From an uncultured Bacillota bacterium (GTDB lineage Bacteria; Bacillota; Clostridia; Peptostreptococcales; Anaerovoracaceae), in contig CABQMM010000067.1 in NCBI GenBank assembly GCA_902465215.1, positions 1 to 6,722 on the forward strand: DNA of 6,722 nucleotides, read 5' to 3'. The position numbers and the translations under genes are program-made. The notes beneath the pieces were generated by a model, which was given only the letters and a program-made list of their open reading frames with translations, was not told where the DNA came from and ran no database searches. Below are positions 1 through 6,573 of the stretch, piece after piece (positions within the stretch are counted from its first letter, which is position 1; every line of letters starts with the position of its first letter).

Positions 1-7
1 TTTTAAC

Positions 8-108
8 AAAACCCCTGTATTTTTTGAAATACATCTGTATATATCTTACCATACCGCCTGAAAAATGCAAGGTCTGGCGCGAAAGTAGTTTATTTAACAA
101 GGGGTTTT
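8..108. repeat. Imperfect inverted repeat bracketing the lysA downstream region
   Basis: AAAACCCCT at 8-16 and its complement AGGGGTTTT at 100-108 form a 9-bp inverted repeat around an 83-bp interior. Just inside the arms the outer sequence resembles AAAACCCCT(T)GT at both ends. The interior holds a 7-bp hairpin (TGTATTT at 16-22, AAATACA at 27-33). It could be the ends of a small non-autonomous element or a transcription terminator with a long loop. I see no clear run of U after it on the minus strand, no target duplication and no gene inside. Bases 1-144 otherwise hold nothing I can identify. Confidence 0.35.
43..70 (-). promoter_or_regulatory. Possible extended -10 promoter pointing out of the window
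   Basis: Read on the minus strand, TTGCAT (65-70) is followed after 16 bp by TAAGAT (43-48), and TGG immediately precedes the latter, which gives an extended -10 (TGnTAAGAT). Each box matches 4 of 6 consensus bases. If real, it would start a gene to the left of the window. The evidence is weak: AT-rich clostridial intergenic DNA gives such matches often. Confidence 0.3.
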
Positions 109-144
109 AGTTATATTTATTAACTTGCAATTGCTCACAAGAAG

Positions 145-1446
145 CTATAGATCACGCTCTGCCAAGTCTTTTAAGGTTTCGCTTCGCACTGCAAGGCAGT
201 CTTCACCGTCATTAAGCATCACAACCGGTGGCCTTCCCACTTTGTTGTAATTGGATGCCATCGAGTAGTTGTATGCTCCCGTGGTCAAAACCGCAATGAT
301 GTCATTTCGCGTAATGCTTTCCGGGAACATGACATTTTCCTGGATAATGTCGCCGGATTCGCAGCACCGGCCTACAAGAGAGGCTTCGAAGCTGCACGGC
401 TCGTCCATTTTGTTCGCTGTCAAGCAGGTATAGGATGACTTATACAGCGCAAACCTCGGATTGTCCGGCATGCCGCCGTCGATGGAGACATAGTTTTTAT
501 ATCCCGGTATGCTTTTTATCGTACCAACCGTATACAGAGTCATTCCGGCGTCTCCGACAAGCGAGCGGCCCGGCTCCATGCGAATTCCCGGCACTTCAAG
601 AGAAAGTTCTGCACGGACCTTTTTAACCCGGTCAGCGACTTCTCTTATCTTAGTCGCGATGTCAAGTTCGGGGTCAGCTTCCGTATAGCGTACGCCGTAA
701 CCTCCACCGAGATCAAGCTGCGTTGCCGTGTATCCGTATTTGTCTCTTACCGATGCGATGAAACGAAGCATGACCTCGGCTCCCCGTTCAAATACATCCT
801 CGTCGAAAATTTGGGAGCCCAAGTGGCAATGGAAACCGACCAAATTAATATGCTCTTTTTGGAGCGTCTGCCTTGTAATTTCGTCCGCTTGTCCGGTTTC
901 GATTGCGGAGCCGAATTTTGAATCGACTTTTCCGGTCGCAACCGCTTCATAAGTATGTGTATCGATTCCCGGCGTCAGTCTGAGGAGAATATCCTGCGTG
1001 ATATTCCGTCTTGCCGCTTCTCTTTCGATTGCGTTAACCTCCTCAATGTTATCTGCAACAAAGTAGCCAATGCCTTTTTCGATTGCGTATTTTATATCTG
1101 CGTCCGTCTTGTTATTTGAATGAAAATATGCTTTTTTTAAATCAAATCCGGCAATTGACGCTGTGTAGATTTCGCCGCATGACACAACGTCAATGCCCAA
1201 TCCTTCTTCGTCAATGATTTGATAAAGCTTTTTAAACGCACATGCTTTCGATGCAAACAAAGCTTCGGCCTTGGCACCGAAGTTTTCCTTGAGTGCCGTT
1301 TGGTAAATCCTGCATTTTTGCCGAATTTTCATTTCATCCATCAGGTAAAGCGGCGTGCCGTATTTTTTAGCCAGCTCCACCGTATCAACTCCTGCAAATT
1401 GCAAATGTGTCCCATCTTTTGATACAGTCAAGTTATCACAAATCAT
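145..1446 (-). CDS. lysA: Diaminopimelate decarboxylase (LysA-type, fold III PLP enzyme)
   Basis: This 433-residue protein has standard LysA length and motifs. The PLP lysine is probably Lys67 in FASKA (64-68). Also visible are VVSCGE (87-92), FHCHLGSQ (205-212), the glycine loop GGGYG (247-251), MEPGRSLVG (290-298), and CCESGD (361-366), which carries the cysteine contributed across the dimer interface. GAYNYSMASNYN (390-401) contributes a conserved tyrosine. The reaction in the family is meso-diaminopimelate to lysine plus CO2, in the cytosol. It is the last gene of the operon, 19 bp after nhaC, and shares its sigma-54 promoter. That is odd for a biosynthetic gene and suggests an accessory or catabolic role; another D-amino-acid-type decarboxylase activity is possible. 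The nearest relatives by eye are LysA, not ornithine or arginine decarboxylase. Confidence 0.88.
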   Translation of the reverse strand: MICDNLTVSKDGTHLQFAGVDTVELAKKYGTPLYLMDEMKIRQKCRIYQTALKENFGAKAEALFASKACAFKKLYQIIDEEGLGIDVVSCGEIYTASIAGFDLKKAYFHSNNKTDADIKYAIEKGIGYFVADNIEEVNAIEREAARRNITQDILLRLTPGIDTHTYEAVATGKVDSKFGSAIETGQADEITRQTLQKEHINLVGFHCHLGSQIFDEDVFERGAEVMLRFIASVRDKYGYTATQLDLGGGYGVRYTEADPELDIATKIREVADRVKKVRAELSLEVPGIRMEPGRSLVGDAGMTLYTVGTIKSIPGYKNYVSIDGGMPDNPRFALYKSSYTCLTANKMDEPCSFEASLVGRCCESGDIIQENVMFPESITRNDIIAVLTTGAYNYSMASNYNKVGRPPVVMLNDGEDCLAVRSETLKDLAERDL

Positions 1447-1452
1447 TTTTTT

Positions 1453-1457
1453 CCTCC
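1453..1457 (-). promoter_or_regulatory. Ribosome binding site that decides the lysA start
   Basis: GGAGG on the minus strand lies 6 bases before the ATG at 1446. The reading frame stays open upstream to an ATG at 1530, but that would make the protein start inside the nhaC coding region with an atypical lysine- and arginine-rich 28-residue extension. The site at 1446 is therefore the better start. Confidence 0.85.
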
Positions 1458-1465
1458 GATTTTTC

Positions 1466-2947
1466 TTACATCTCGATTGGTTTTGAAATTTTCTCTTTTC
1501 CGAAGAAAGTCTTTTCAACCTTGTTGCCATCCTTGTCTCTGAAGATCAATGCCTTGCCACAGAATGCGAAAGCAATGGATACAAGCGGATTCAGCCAGCA
1601 AAGTATTGCATACGGCAGATATGCCAGTGTTGCAACTCCGAACAGGCCGGTAAAGTACGCACCTGACGTAGCCCATGGTACGATTGCAACGAAAAGGGTT
1701 CCGCCTTCTTCACAGCATCTGGAAAGAATGCTTCTGTCAAGGCCGACTCTGTCAAAGGCCTCTCCAAACAGCGTTCCTGTAAGCAGAATTGCTGAGTAGG
1801 AATCTCCGGTTACCATTGTAATGAACATCGCTGTGATAATCGCAGCCACGATCATCGGTGCCGGCTTGTGTATCTTCTTTGTAATCGCGATAACGATTGC
1901 ATTCAGATAACCTACACCTTGCAGGATTCCCGCAAGTGAAATTACAATGATTGCCAATGAGAATGTCCACATCATGCTCTGAAGTCCGCCACGATTTAAG
2001 ATCGGTGCGATCATTTCATTTACACCGTCAATGGAGAATCCGTAGTTGAGGTATGTGAATATGCTCGGAATGCTTTCGCCCTGTACAAAGATTGCAACCA
2101 GTGCACCTGCAAATATTCCGCTATACATTGCTACGAGCGGATGCCATTTTCTTACTGACAGCACCACCGTAATGATAATCGGAATCATCGTCCAAATGGA
2201 TAAGTTAAAGTTTGCTGCCAAATCATCCATAATCAGGTTGATTGTCTCCAAATCAGCTGCCGTTTCTTTTACGCGGATTCCCATGAAAATAAAGAATGCC
2301 AGTGTGATGATATAGGTCGGGGTCGTCGTTTTAAGCATGGAGTGAATATGCGACCACAAGTCGGTTCCCGCTCCGATAGGTGCAAGGTTTGTGCTGTCCG
2401 AAATCGGTGACATCTTGTCGCCGAAGAGTGCGCCGCATACGATCATGCCTGCGGTTGCGGCAGGGTTGATTCCAAGGGACGCGCCGATACCCATGAATAC
2501 AATTCCGAGTGTGCTTGCCGTGCCCCATGAGGTTCCGACTGCCATGGACATAACCGAACAAAGAATAAGTCCAACCGGCAGGAAAAGTGCCGGTGTTATG
2601 CACTTCAATCCGTAGTAAACAAGTGCGGGTATTGTTCCTGCTGCAATCCATGAGCCTACGACTGCACCAACAGAAATCAGTATGAGCATCGCAGGCATTG
2701 TTCTCCAAATATTGTATAGTATAAATTTTTCAAGCTCAATAAATTTATACCCAAGCTTCTTGGACATCAGTACAACAACAACTAAACCCGTTAATGCTGT
2801 AATTACAGTATCAACTTTAAAAACAATCAGACCTAAACATACTATAATAAGGAATGCCAGGCACGCCGCTAACGAATATCCGAACGACGGGATTTTTCCT
2901 CCGCCTACCGGCTGATCTACTTCAGTCTTTTTAAAGTCCTCTTTCAT
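1466..2947 (-). CDS. nhaC: NhaC-family Na+/H+ antiporter (possible organic-anion exchanger)
   Basis: This 493-residue integral membrane protein has about 11-12 hydrophobic segments, starting at residues 23-43 and 46-62. NhaC family signatures are clear: GTSWGTASTLG (138-148), GDKMSPISDSTNLAP (176-190), GDSYSAI (381-387) and the RCCEEGG...VPWATSGAYFTG region (410-434). It lies in the cytoplasmic membrane and exchanges Na+ and H+. The family also holds MleN-type malate-H+/Na+-lactate antiporters, so a role in substrate uptake or product export cannot be excluded. Placement inside a catabolic-looking sigma-54 operon makes an exchanger role for a carboxylate or amino-acid product plausible; this is inference. 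AGGAGA (rc, 2954-2959) with a 6-bp spacer supports the ATG at 2947. The stop lies 19 bp before the lysA start. Confidence 0.9.
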   Translation of the reverse strand: MKEDFKKTEVDQPVGGGKIPSFGYSLAACLAFLIIVCLGLIVFKVDTVITALTGLVVVVLMSKKLGYKFIELEKFILYNIWRTMPAMLILISVGAVVGSWIAAGTIPALVYYGLKCITPALFLPVGLILCSVMSMAVGTSWGTASTLGIVFMGIGASLGINPAATAGMIVCGALFGDKMSPISDSTNLAPIGAGTDLWSHIHSMLKTTTPTYIITLAFFIFMGIRVKETAADLETINLIMDDLAANFNLSIWTMIPIIITVVLSVRKWHPLVAMYSGIFAGALVAIFVQGESIPSIFTYLNYGFSIDGVNEMIAPILNRGGLQSMMWTFSLAIIVISLAGILQGVGYLNAIVIAITKKIHKPAPMIVAAIITAMFITMVTGDSYSAILLTGTLFGEAFDRVGLDRSILSRCCEEGGTLFVAIVPWATSGAYFTGLFGVATLAYLPYAILCWLNPLVSIAFAFCGKALIFRDKDGNKVEKTFFGKEKISKPIEM

Positions 2948-2964
2948 TTTTGTTCTCCTGTCTT

Positions 2965-4071
2965 CTAAATTCCCCTGTACTCAATATCAAATCCAAAATA
3001 TTGCGGGTCAATATATTTTTTGATTTTTTCGTCTCTTAAAATAGGCAGGCACGCCTTCTGGTATACCGCAATTCTGGTTCCCTCAACGATGTCATCGTTT
3101 CTGAGCGGAACAACCGTATCCGGCTCGATTGTGCAGATTAGGTCAGGGCTTGAAACTTTGTATTCGCCATCAATCCATACAATGTGTGTTTCATTTTTGA
3201 AATACATTTTCAGTTCATGCCCTTCGTACTCGTTTTCCCCTTTCAGATAATGGTAACCCATGTAGTATCCGTTTTCGTCAACCCAGTCTTTTCTTACGGT
3301 AACGCCTTCAAAGATCTTTGTCATCCCCAATTCACTGACAAGTTCCGGCAGTTTCTTCGGATCGGTCTTTGCTTCTTCAATCAATTCTCCTGCGCGATAG
3401 GCCTGACTTACGGAGCCTTTTACAATCAATCGCTTTAACTGCTTTCCCGTGATAGGAAATCCCGCTATCGCCGTAGAGCCAAAAGCAACTTCGCTGAGAT
3501 ATTTGCCCATTCTTTCTCCTATCGTCAAGGAAATTGCGCTCTTGATTATGCTGATATTGCCGTATTTATCAAAGCTTACCGCAGGACAAAGATTTACATC
3601 TTCTTTCTGCAGACTTATTTGGAAAATCTCCGGGATCGCTCTTCCGGCATAGTCCCCATCCACGATTTTTTTGTCCATCATTGTGGCAACGGCCATCGGG
3701 GCCGGTAAGTTGGAGCCGCCGACCTCCAGCGGAACCACGATATCAACATGTCTGCCTGTGTATTCTTCCCACTCGGAAATTGCATTCATCATATTTGTCT
3801 TGAATTTCTTGTCGGTTAATCCGAGTTTTTCCATCTGTTCTTCCTTTTCGGGAGTCATCGGTGCCGTTGAGCCCATCAGGAATGTGCAAATAGCGATTTC
3901 GTCATCTGCAATATCATCCACATCGCTCCATTCGATTTTTCCTTTTGCATCAAGTGCTTCTCCGAGCACTCTTAATCCTTCTGCCGGGAAACCGCCGCCC
4001 CCTGTTCCTAAAAAGGTCGCCCCTTGAACAAATATTTTTGCTTCCTCAATGTTTGAAATTTTGCCCTTCAT
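2965..4071 (-). CDS. DUF917 family protein (S-methyl-thiohydantoin desulfurase-like)
   Basis: At 368 residues it has the typical full length for DUF917 proteins. Visible family signatures are the N-terminal LGTGGGGFPAEG (21-32), PLEVGGSN (114-121), DGDYAGRAIPEI (138-149), and a C-terminal stretch PDLICTIEPDTVVPLRNDD (309-327) followed by GTRIAVY. It closes with YFGFDIEYR (358-366), also typical of the family end. No signal peptide or membrane segment is visible. Pfam now names this family for S-methyl thiohydantoin desulfurase; members often sit beside hydantoinase/oxoprolinase and Asp/Glu racemase genes. Its biochemical role here is unproven, though a hydrolytic or desulfurising step on a hydantoin-like ring fits the racemase neighbour. 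The start follows a modest AGAGG (rc) 10 bases upstream. The neighbouring genes lie 18 bp upstream and 17 bp downstream. Confidence 0.83.
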   Translation of the reverse strand: MKGKISNIEEAKIFVQGATFLGTGGGGFPAEGLRVLGEALDAKGKIEWSDVDDIADDEIAICTFLMGSTAPMTPEKEEQMEKLGLTDKKFKTNMMNAISEWEEYTGRHVDIVVPLEVGGSNLPAPMAVATMMDKKIVDGDYAGRAIPEIFQISLQKEDVNLCPAVSFDKYGNISIIKSAISLTIGERMGKYLSEVAFGSTAIAGFPITGKQLKRLIVKGSVSQAYRAGELIEEAKTDPKKLPELVSELGMTKIFEGVTVRKDWVDENGYYMGYHYLKGENEYEGHELKMYFKNETHIVWIDGEYKVSSPDLICTIEPDTVVPLRNDDIVEGTRIAVYQKACLPILRDEKIKKYIDPQYFGFDIEYRGI

Positions 4072-4089
4072 TAATTTTTAACCTCTTTC

Positions 4090-4827
4090 TCATATGTCTT
4101 TACGCGGAAGAATGTATTTCTTCTCAATTGGCTTAAGATAGGAAACATTGCTGTTTTTTACATTGCATGTAACAAGTGCTTCTATCATCTTAAGCGATGC
4201 CGCTGCCGGATCGATTACGGGTACCCGGTATCCATCTTTTTCGAGTTTTCCGGAGATCTTTTCCGCAAATCCGGCAAATCCTGTGCATCCGAGCACAATG
4301 GTGTCGGCTCCGTCCTCCTCTATGCAAGCTTTTGCCTCTTTATAAAGTTTATTGAATATTTCGTCGCTTCCGTCATTAATGCCGACTACCGGTATGTTCG
4401 CATTTCTGATGGAAACAAGCTTTGATGAATGGATATATTCCATATTTTGCTTACGGATAAGTGGAACAATGTTCGGAAGAATTGTCACAATTCCGATTTT
4501 TCTGCCAACCGCCGCTGCGAGAGTCATGGAAGCTTCACCTGATCCCAGCACCGGGATATCCACGGCTTCTCTGCACGCATCAACGGCAGGGTTTGCAAAG
4601 CAATAGCTGATAATTCCGTCAAAGCCATCCTTCTCCCCTTTGATTGCTTCTTCAAGAACAAACGGAGCACTATAGATTAAATCATACTCATTCTCTATCG
4701 ATTCAGGGCCGAACTCCAAATGGCGTGCTGTTATTTCAACACCCGGAAGTGCAAACTCTCTCAGAATCTCTTCTTCAAGAATATCCGGCCGTTCTGTAAT
4801 AATAGGTCTAATAAACAGTATTTTCAT
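4090..4827 (-). CDS. Asp/Glu/hydantoin racemase family protein
   Basis: This 245-residue cytosolic protein is the usual length for the family (PF01177). It shows the two pseudo-symmetric halves, each with a catalytic cysteine: Cys76 in IISYCFANPAVDA (72-84) and Cys181 in IVLGCTGFAG (177-186). Those numbers coincide with the Cys76/Cys181 pair described for bacterial hydantoin racemases, which invert a stereocentre by a two-base cofactor-free mechanism. Further family signatures are DIPVLGSGEAS (90-100), GRKIGIVTI (108-116) and the VIDPAAAS motif near 205-215. It is the first gene of the sigma-54 operon and is followed after 18 bp by the DUF917 gene. Substrate options are a 5-substituted hydantoin, an allantoin-like compound, or aspartate or glutamate; the cysteine spacing and the DUF917 neighbour favour a hydantoin-like ring. 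A maleate isomerase-like activity is less likely. Confidence 0.85.
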   Translation of the reverse strand: MKILFIRPIITERPDILEEEILREFALPGVEITARHLEFGPESIENEYDLIYSAPFVLEEAIKGEKDGFDGIISYCFANPAVDACREAVDIPVLGSGEASMTLAAAVGRKIGIVTILPNIVPLIRKQNMEYIHSSKLVSIRNANIPVVGINDGSDEIFNKLYKEAKACIEEDGADTIVLGCTGFAGFAEKISGKLEKDGYRVPVIDPAAASLKMIEALVTCNVKNSNVSYLKPIEKKYILPRKDI

Positions 4828-4831
4828 AATG

Positions 4832-4840
4832 CCCTCCTTT
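4832..4840 (-). promoter_or_regulatory. Strong ribosome binding site for the racemase gene
   Basis: AAAGGAGGG on the minus strand ends 4 bases before the ATG at 4827, counting from its last G; the AGGAGG core ends 5 bases before it. It fixes the racemase start and is the strongest Shine-Dalgarno in the window, as expected for the first gene of an operon with a short leader. Confidence 0.85.
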
Positions 4841-4868
4841 CAATTTATTTGTCGACGCAATATAATTT

Positions 4869-4885
4869 TGCAAATTGTATGCCAA
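4869..4885 (-). promoter_or_regulatory. Sigma-54 (-24/-12) promoter of the racemase-DUF917-nhaC-lysA operon
   Basis: Read on the minus strand this is TTGGCATACAATTTGCA. It matches the sigma-54 consensus TTGGCACG-N4-TTGCW at every strongly conserved base: GG at -24, GC at -12, and exactly 10 bp between them. Only the weakly conserved CG after TTGGCA differs (TA here). The predicted transcription start is near 4858, giving a leader of about 31 nt with an AGGAGG site before the racemase ATG. The adjacent gene encodes an activator with a sigma-54 contact loop, and operator palindromes lie about 100-145 bp upstream, so the three parts support one another. The call is sequence-based; no expression data are available. 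Confidence 0.88.
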
Positions 4886-4900
4886 TGAAAAAAAATCATT
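4884..4900. repeat. Small inverted repeat with A8 tract abutting the -24 element
   Basis: The + strand reads AATGA, seven A, TCATT: a 5-bp stem around a 7-base loop, with an unbroken run of eight A at 4888-4895. It touches the upstream edge of the -24 promoter element. An A-tract here may bend the DNA to help the distant activator reach the polymerase, but this role is inferred. It could also be a chance feature of AT-rich intergenic DNA. Confidence 0.4.
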
Positions 4901-4952
4901 TTTCCCCATTTAAATAAAAGAACGCAGCTCATCAAAGCGCTACGCTCTCTAA

Positions 4953-4969
4953 TGTAAAATATTTTTACG
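4953..4969 (-). promoter_or_regulatory. TyrR-like operator box 1 (proximal), one mismatch
   Basis: The + strand reads TGTAAAATATTTTTACG: the same TGTAAA-N5-TTTAC(A) palindrome with a single mismatch in the last base. Its centre (4961) is about 103 bp upstream of the predicted transcription start. The matching geometry with boxes 2 and 3 argues that it is a real third site and not a chance AT-rich palindrome. The mismatch may make it the weakest of the three. Confidence 0.75.
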
Positions 4970-4973
4970 GCTT

Positions 4974-4990
4974 TGTAAATATTTTTTACA
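4974..4990 (-). promoter_or_regulatory. TyrR-like operator box 2 (middle), TGTAAA-N5-TTTACA
   Basis: This is a perfect palindrome of half-sites, TGTAAATATTTTTTACA on the + strand, 17 bp. Its centre (4982) is 20 bp from box 3 and 21 bp from box 1, that is, about two helical turns each way, so dimers bound to all three would sit on the same face. It lies about 124 bp upstream of the predicted start site, a normal distance for sigma-54 enhancer sites. Confidence 0.82.
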
Positions 4991-4993
4991 TGG

Positions 4994-5010
4994 TGTAAAA
5001 AATATTTACA
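4994..5010 (-). promoter_or_regulatory. TyrR-like operator box 3 (distal), TGTAAA-N5-TTTACA
   Basis: This is a perfect 6+6 palindrome, TGTAAAAAATATTTACA on the + strand, 17 bp long. Its right half covers the last codon (Leu) and stop codon of the regulator gene. Its centre (5002) lies about 144 bp before the predicted transcription start of the racemase operon. The half-sites are identical to the E. coli TyrR box consensus TGTAAA-N6-TTTACA, but the spacer is 5 bp here. I infer an upstream activating site for the adjacent ACT-PAS-AAA+ protein. Confidence 0.8.
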
Positions 5011-6562
5011 GTTTCCTTTCCTTGTACTTCATCGTAAGCGATGTATGCGAAATGTTAAGATTCTGTGCCGCTTTTCTGCATGAGCCAAATTCTTCCACGG
5101 CACCGACGATATATTCCATTTCAATGTCTCTGAGTTTTGCCGGCAAGTCCACCGGGTATTCATGTCCTGCTTTCACATTGTTTTCTTTTTGCGGCGTTAC
5201 CGGTTTCTTATTGTCTAGTATGATATCCTGATCCGTAATAACGCGTTCTGTCATAAAAACAGCGCGTTCCAAAACATTCTTAAGTTCTCTTATATTTCCC
5301 GGCCAATTGTAACTCTTGAGTTTTTTCATTGCAGTTTCGGATATCGGCAGCGTTTCACGTTCGTTGTTTCTGCAAATGTCTTCTACGAAGTAACGAGTGA
5401 GTTTCTCGATATCGCCCTCTCTGGCCCTAAGCGGCGGAATATGAATCGGTATAATATTTAATCTGTAGTACAGATCTTCTCTGAATGAGTTGTCGGCAAT
5501 CATCTCCTCAAGGTTTCTGTTGGTTGCAGATATGATTCTGACATCAATATCCATTTCCTGTCTGCCGCCGATTCTTCTTATCTTCTTTTCCTGCAAAGCT
5601 CTAAGCAGTTTTGATTGTAGGTGCGGTGCCAGTTCTCCTATCTCATCCAGGAAAAGCGTCCCTCCTGCCGCCTGCTCAAAGAATCCTTGTTTTCCGGCAG
5701 TGTTTGCTCCCGTAAATGATCCCTTTTCATATCCGAAAAACTCACTTTCTATGAGTGTTTCAGGTATGGAAGCACAATTGACCGCAATGAACGGACCTTT
5801 AGCCCTGTCACTTTCCATATGGATTGCTCTGGCAAACAGTTCTTTTCCGGTGCCGCTTTCGCCTCTTAACATGACGGATGCGTTTGATTTTGCCACTTGT
5901 CTCGCCAAATTAATCGCTTCAATCAATACCGGGCTTTCCCCTGTTATATTGTCAAAGGTTACCATTGACGGACGCATGATGGTGTTTATGAGATTTTTGA
6001 TGTTCTCGTATTTCTTTACAATTGCAAAAATGCTTGTGACCTTGTTTTGCTCATTTTTTATTGGGTTAATAAGTGCATAATACCGCTGTTCTTTCCCTTT
6101 TTCTTTTCGCGAAAACTCAATGGTTGACTGTGCTATGATAGATTCAACCGAGGTTCTCTTTCCGCCAAAAAGCTCCTGCAGCGTGTAGTTTATCCGGCTG
6201 CCCGTTTTCAGAATCTGCTCCCCGGGCTCATTATAGCTTTCGATGTTTCCCATTGCATCCGCTTTGATGATTGCGTCATCAATACTATTCAGAAGCGTAG
6301 AAAGTTCCACTTCAATTCTTTCGTATTCCATGAGGTCGATATACGAAATACTCTCGATCTCCGGAACTCGCTCCTGCATGAACCGAAGAAAATCTTCCTC
6401 TGAATTTTCATCATTCCATTCAATCTTGCAGCAGATGTACGGGTCAGATTCCATAGTTATGATGTTTATGCCGTAATCGGCAATGGCTCTAAGCACCAAA
6501 AATATCAGTCCCATTCTGTTCGGCGTTCCGTTTATCTTGATTCTTTTTACACTTTTTCCCAT
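5006..6562 (-). CDS. TyrR-like sigma-54-dependent transcriptional activator (ACT-PAS-AAA+-HTH)
   Basis: This 518-residue protein has the domain order and size of E. coli TyrR. An ACT-like ligand domain spans about 5-78, with the NGTPNRMGLIFLVLRAIADYGINI-type beta-alpha pattern at 11-34. A PAS domain spans about 83-190. The AAA+ ATPase spans about 205-440: Walker A GESGTGKE 234-241, Walker B GGTLFLDEIGE 300-310, arginine-finger region FREDLYYRLN 360-369, and NWPGNIRELKN 419-429. The C-terminal HTH is at about 484-516 (SCRKAAQNLNISHTSLTMKY), close in style to the TyrR and Fis-like recognition helix. The sigma-54 contact loop is present as GSFTGA (281-286), so it should remodel sigma-54 RNA polymerase, unlike E. 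coli TyrR. The start is supported by AAGGA (rc) a few bases upstream. It follows the M20 gene by 11 bp and precedes the operon it probably controls. Its stop codon lies inside the third operator palindrome. Ligand inference: an amino acid or a derivative, identity unknown. Confidence 0.93.
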   Translation of the reverse strand: MGKSVKRIKINGTPNRMGLIFLVLRAIADYGINIITMESDPYICCKIEWNDENSEEDFLRFMQERVPEIESISYIDLMEYERIEVELSTLLNSIDDAIIKADAMGNIESYNEPGEQILKTGSRINYTLQELFGGKRTSVESIIAQSTIEFSRKEKGKEQRYYALINPIKNEQNKVTSIFAIVKKYENIKNLINTIMRPSMVTFDNITGESPVLIEAINLARQVAKSNASVMLRGESGTGKELFARAIHMESDRAKGPFIAVNCASIPETLIESEFFGYEKGSFTGANTAGKQGFFEQAAGGTLFLDEIGELAPHLQSKLLRALQEKKIRRIGGRQEMDIDVRIISATNRNLEEMIADNSFREDLYYRLNIIPIHIPPLRAREGDIEKLTRYFVEDICRNNERETLPISETAMKKLKSYNWPGNIRELKNVLERAVFMTERVITDQDIILDNKKPVTPQKENNVKAGHEYPVDLPAKLRDIEMEYIVGAVEEFGSCRKAAQNLNISHTSLTMKYKERKL

Positions 6563-6573
6563 TTTCTTATTCC

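Noticed and set aside
109..144. Rho-independent terminator directly after lysA
   Set aside because: Only weak AT stems are found (for example GTTA/TAAC), with no GC-rich hairpin plus U tract; I could not support a terminator call.
1447..1530. Upstream extension of lysA to an ATG at 1530 (28 extra residues)
   Set aside because: It overlaps the end of nhaC, is rich in Lys/Arg without resemblance to LysA N-termini, and the ATG at 1446 has a GGAGG site 6 bases upstream.
1407..1799. 130-codon open frame on the plus strand across the nhaC/lysA junction
   Set aside because: Antisense shadow of two conserved genes, with no family motif in its translation.
4930..4942. IHF-like site (CATCAAAGCGCTA) between the operators and the -24/-12 promoter
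   Set aside because: The position is attractive for DNA bending, but it differs from WATCAANNNNTTR at two fixed positions, and IHF is not expected in Clostridia.
4953..5010. Reading the three palindromes as a transcription terminator of the regulator gene
   Set aside because: The stems would be almost purely A-T, there is no GC-rich stem followed by a U run, and the repeated 20-21 bp phasing fits protein binding better.
5490..6080. 196-codon open frame on the plus strand
   Set aside because: It lies wholly inside the well-supported AAA+ and PAS coding region on the other strand; its translation has no recognisable domain and it looks like an antisense shadow.
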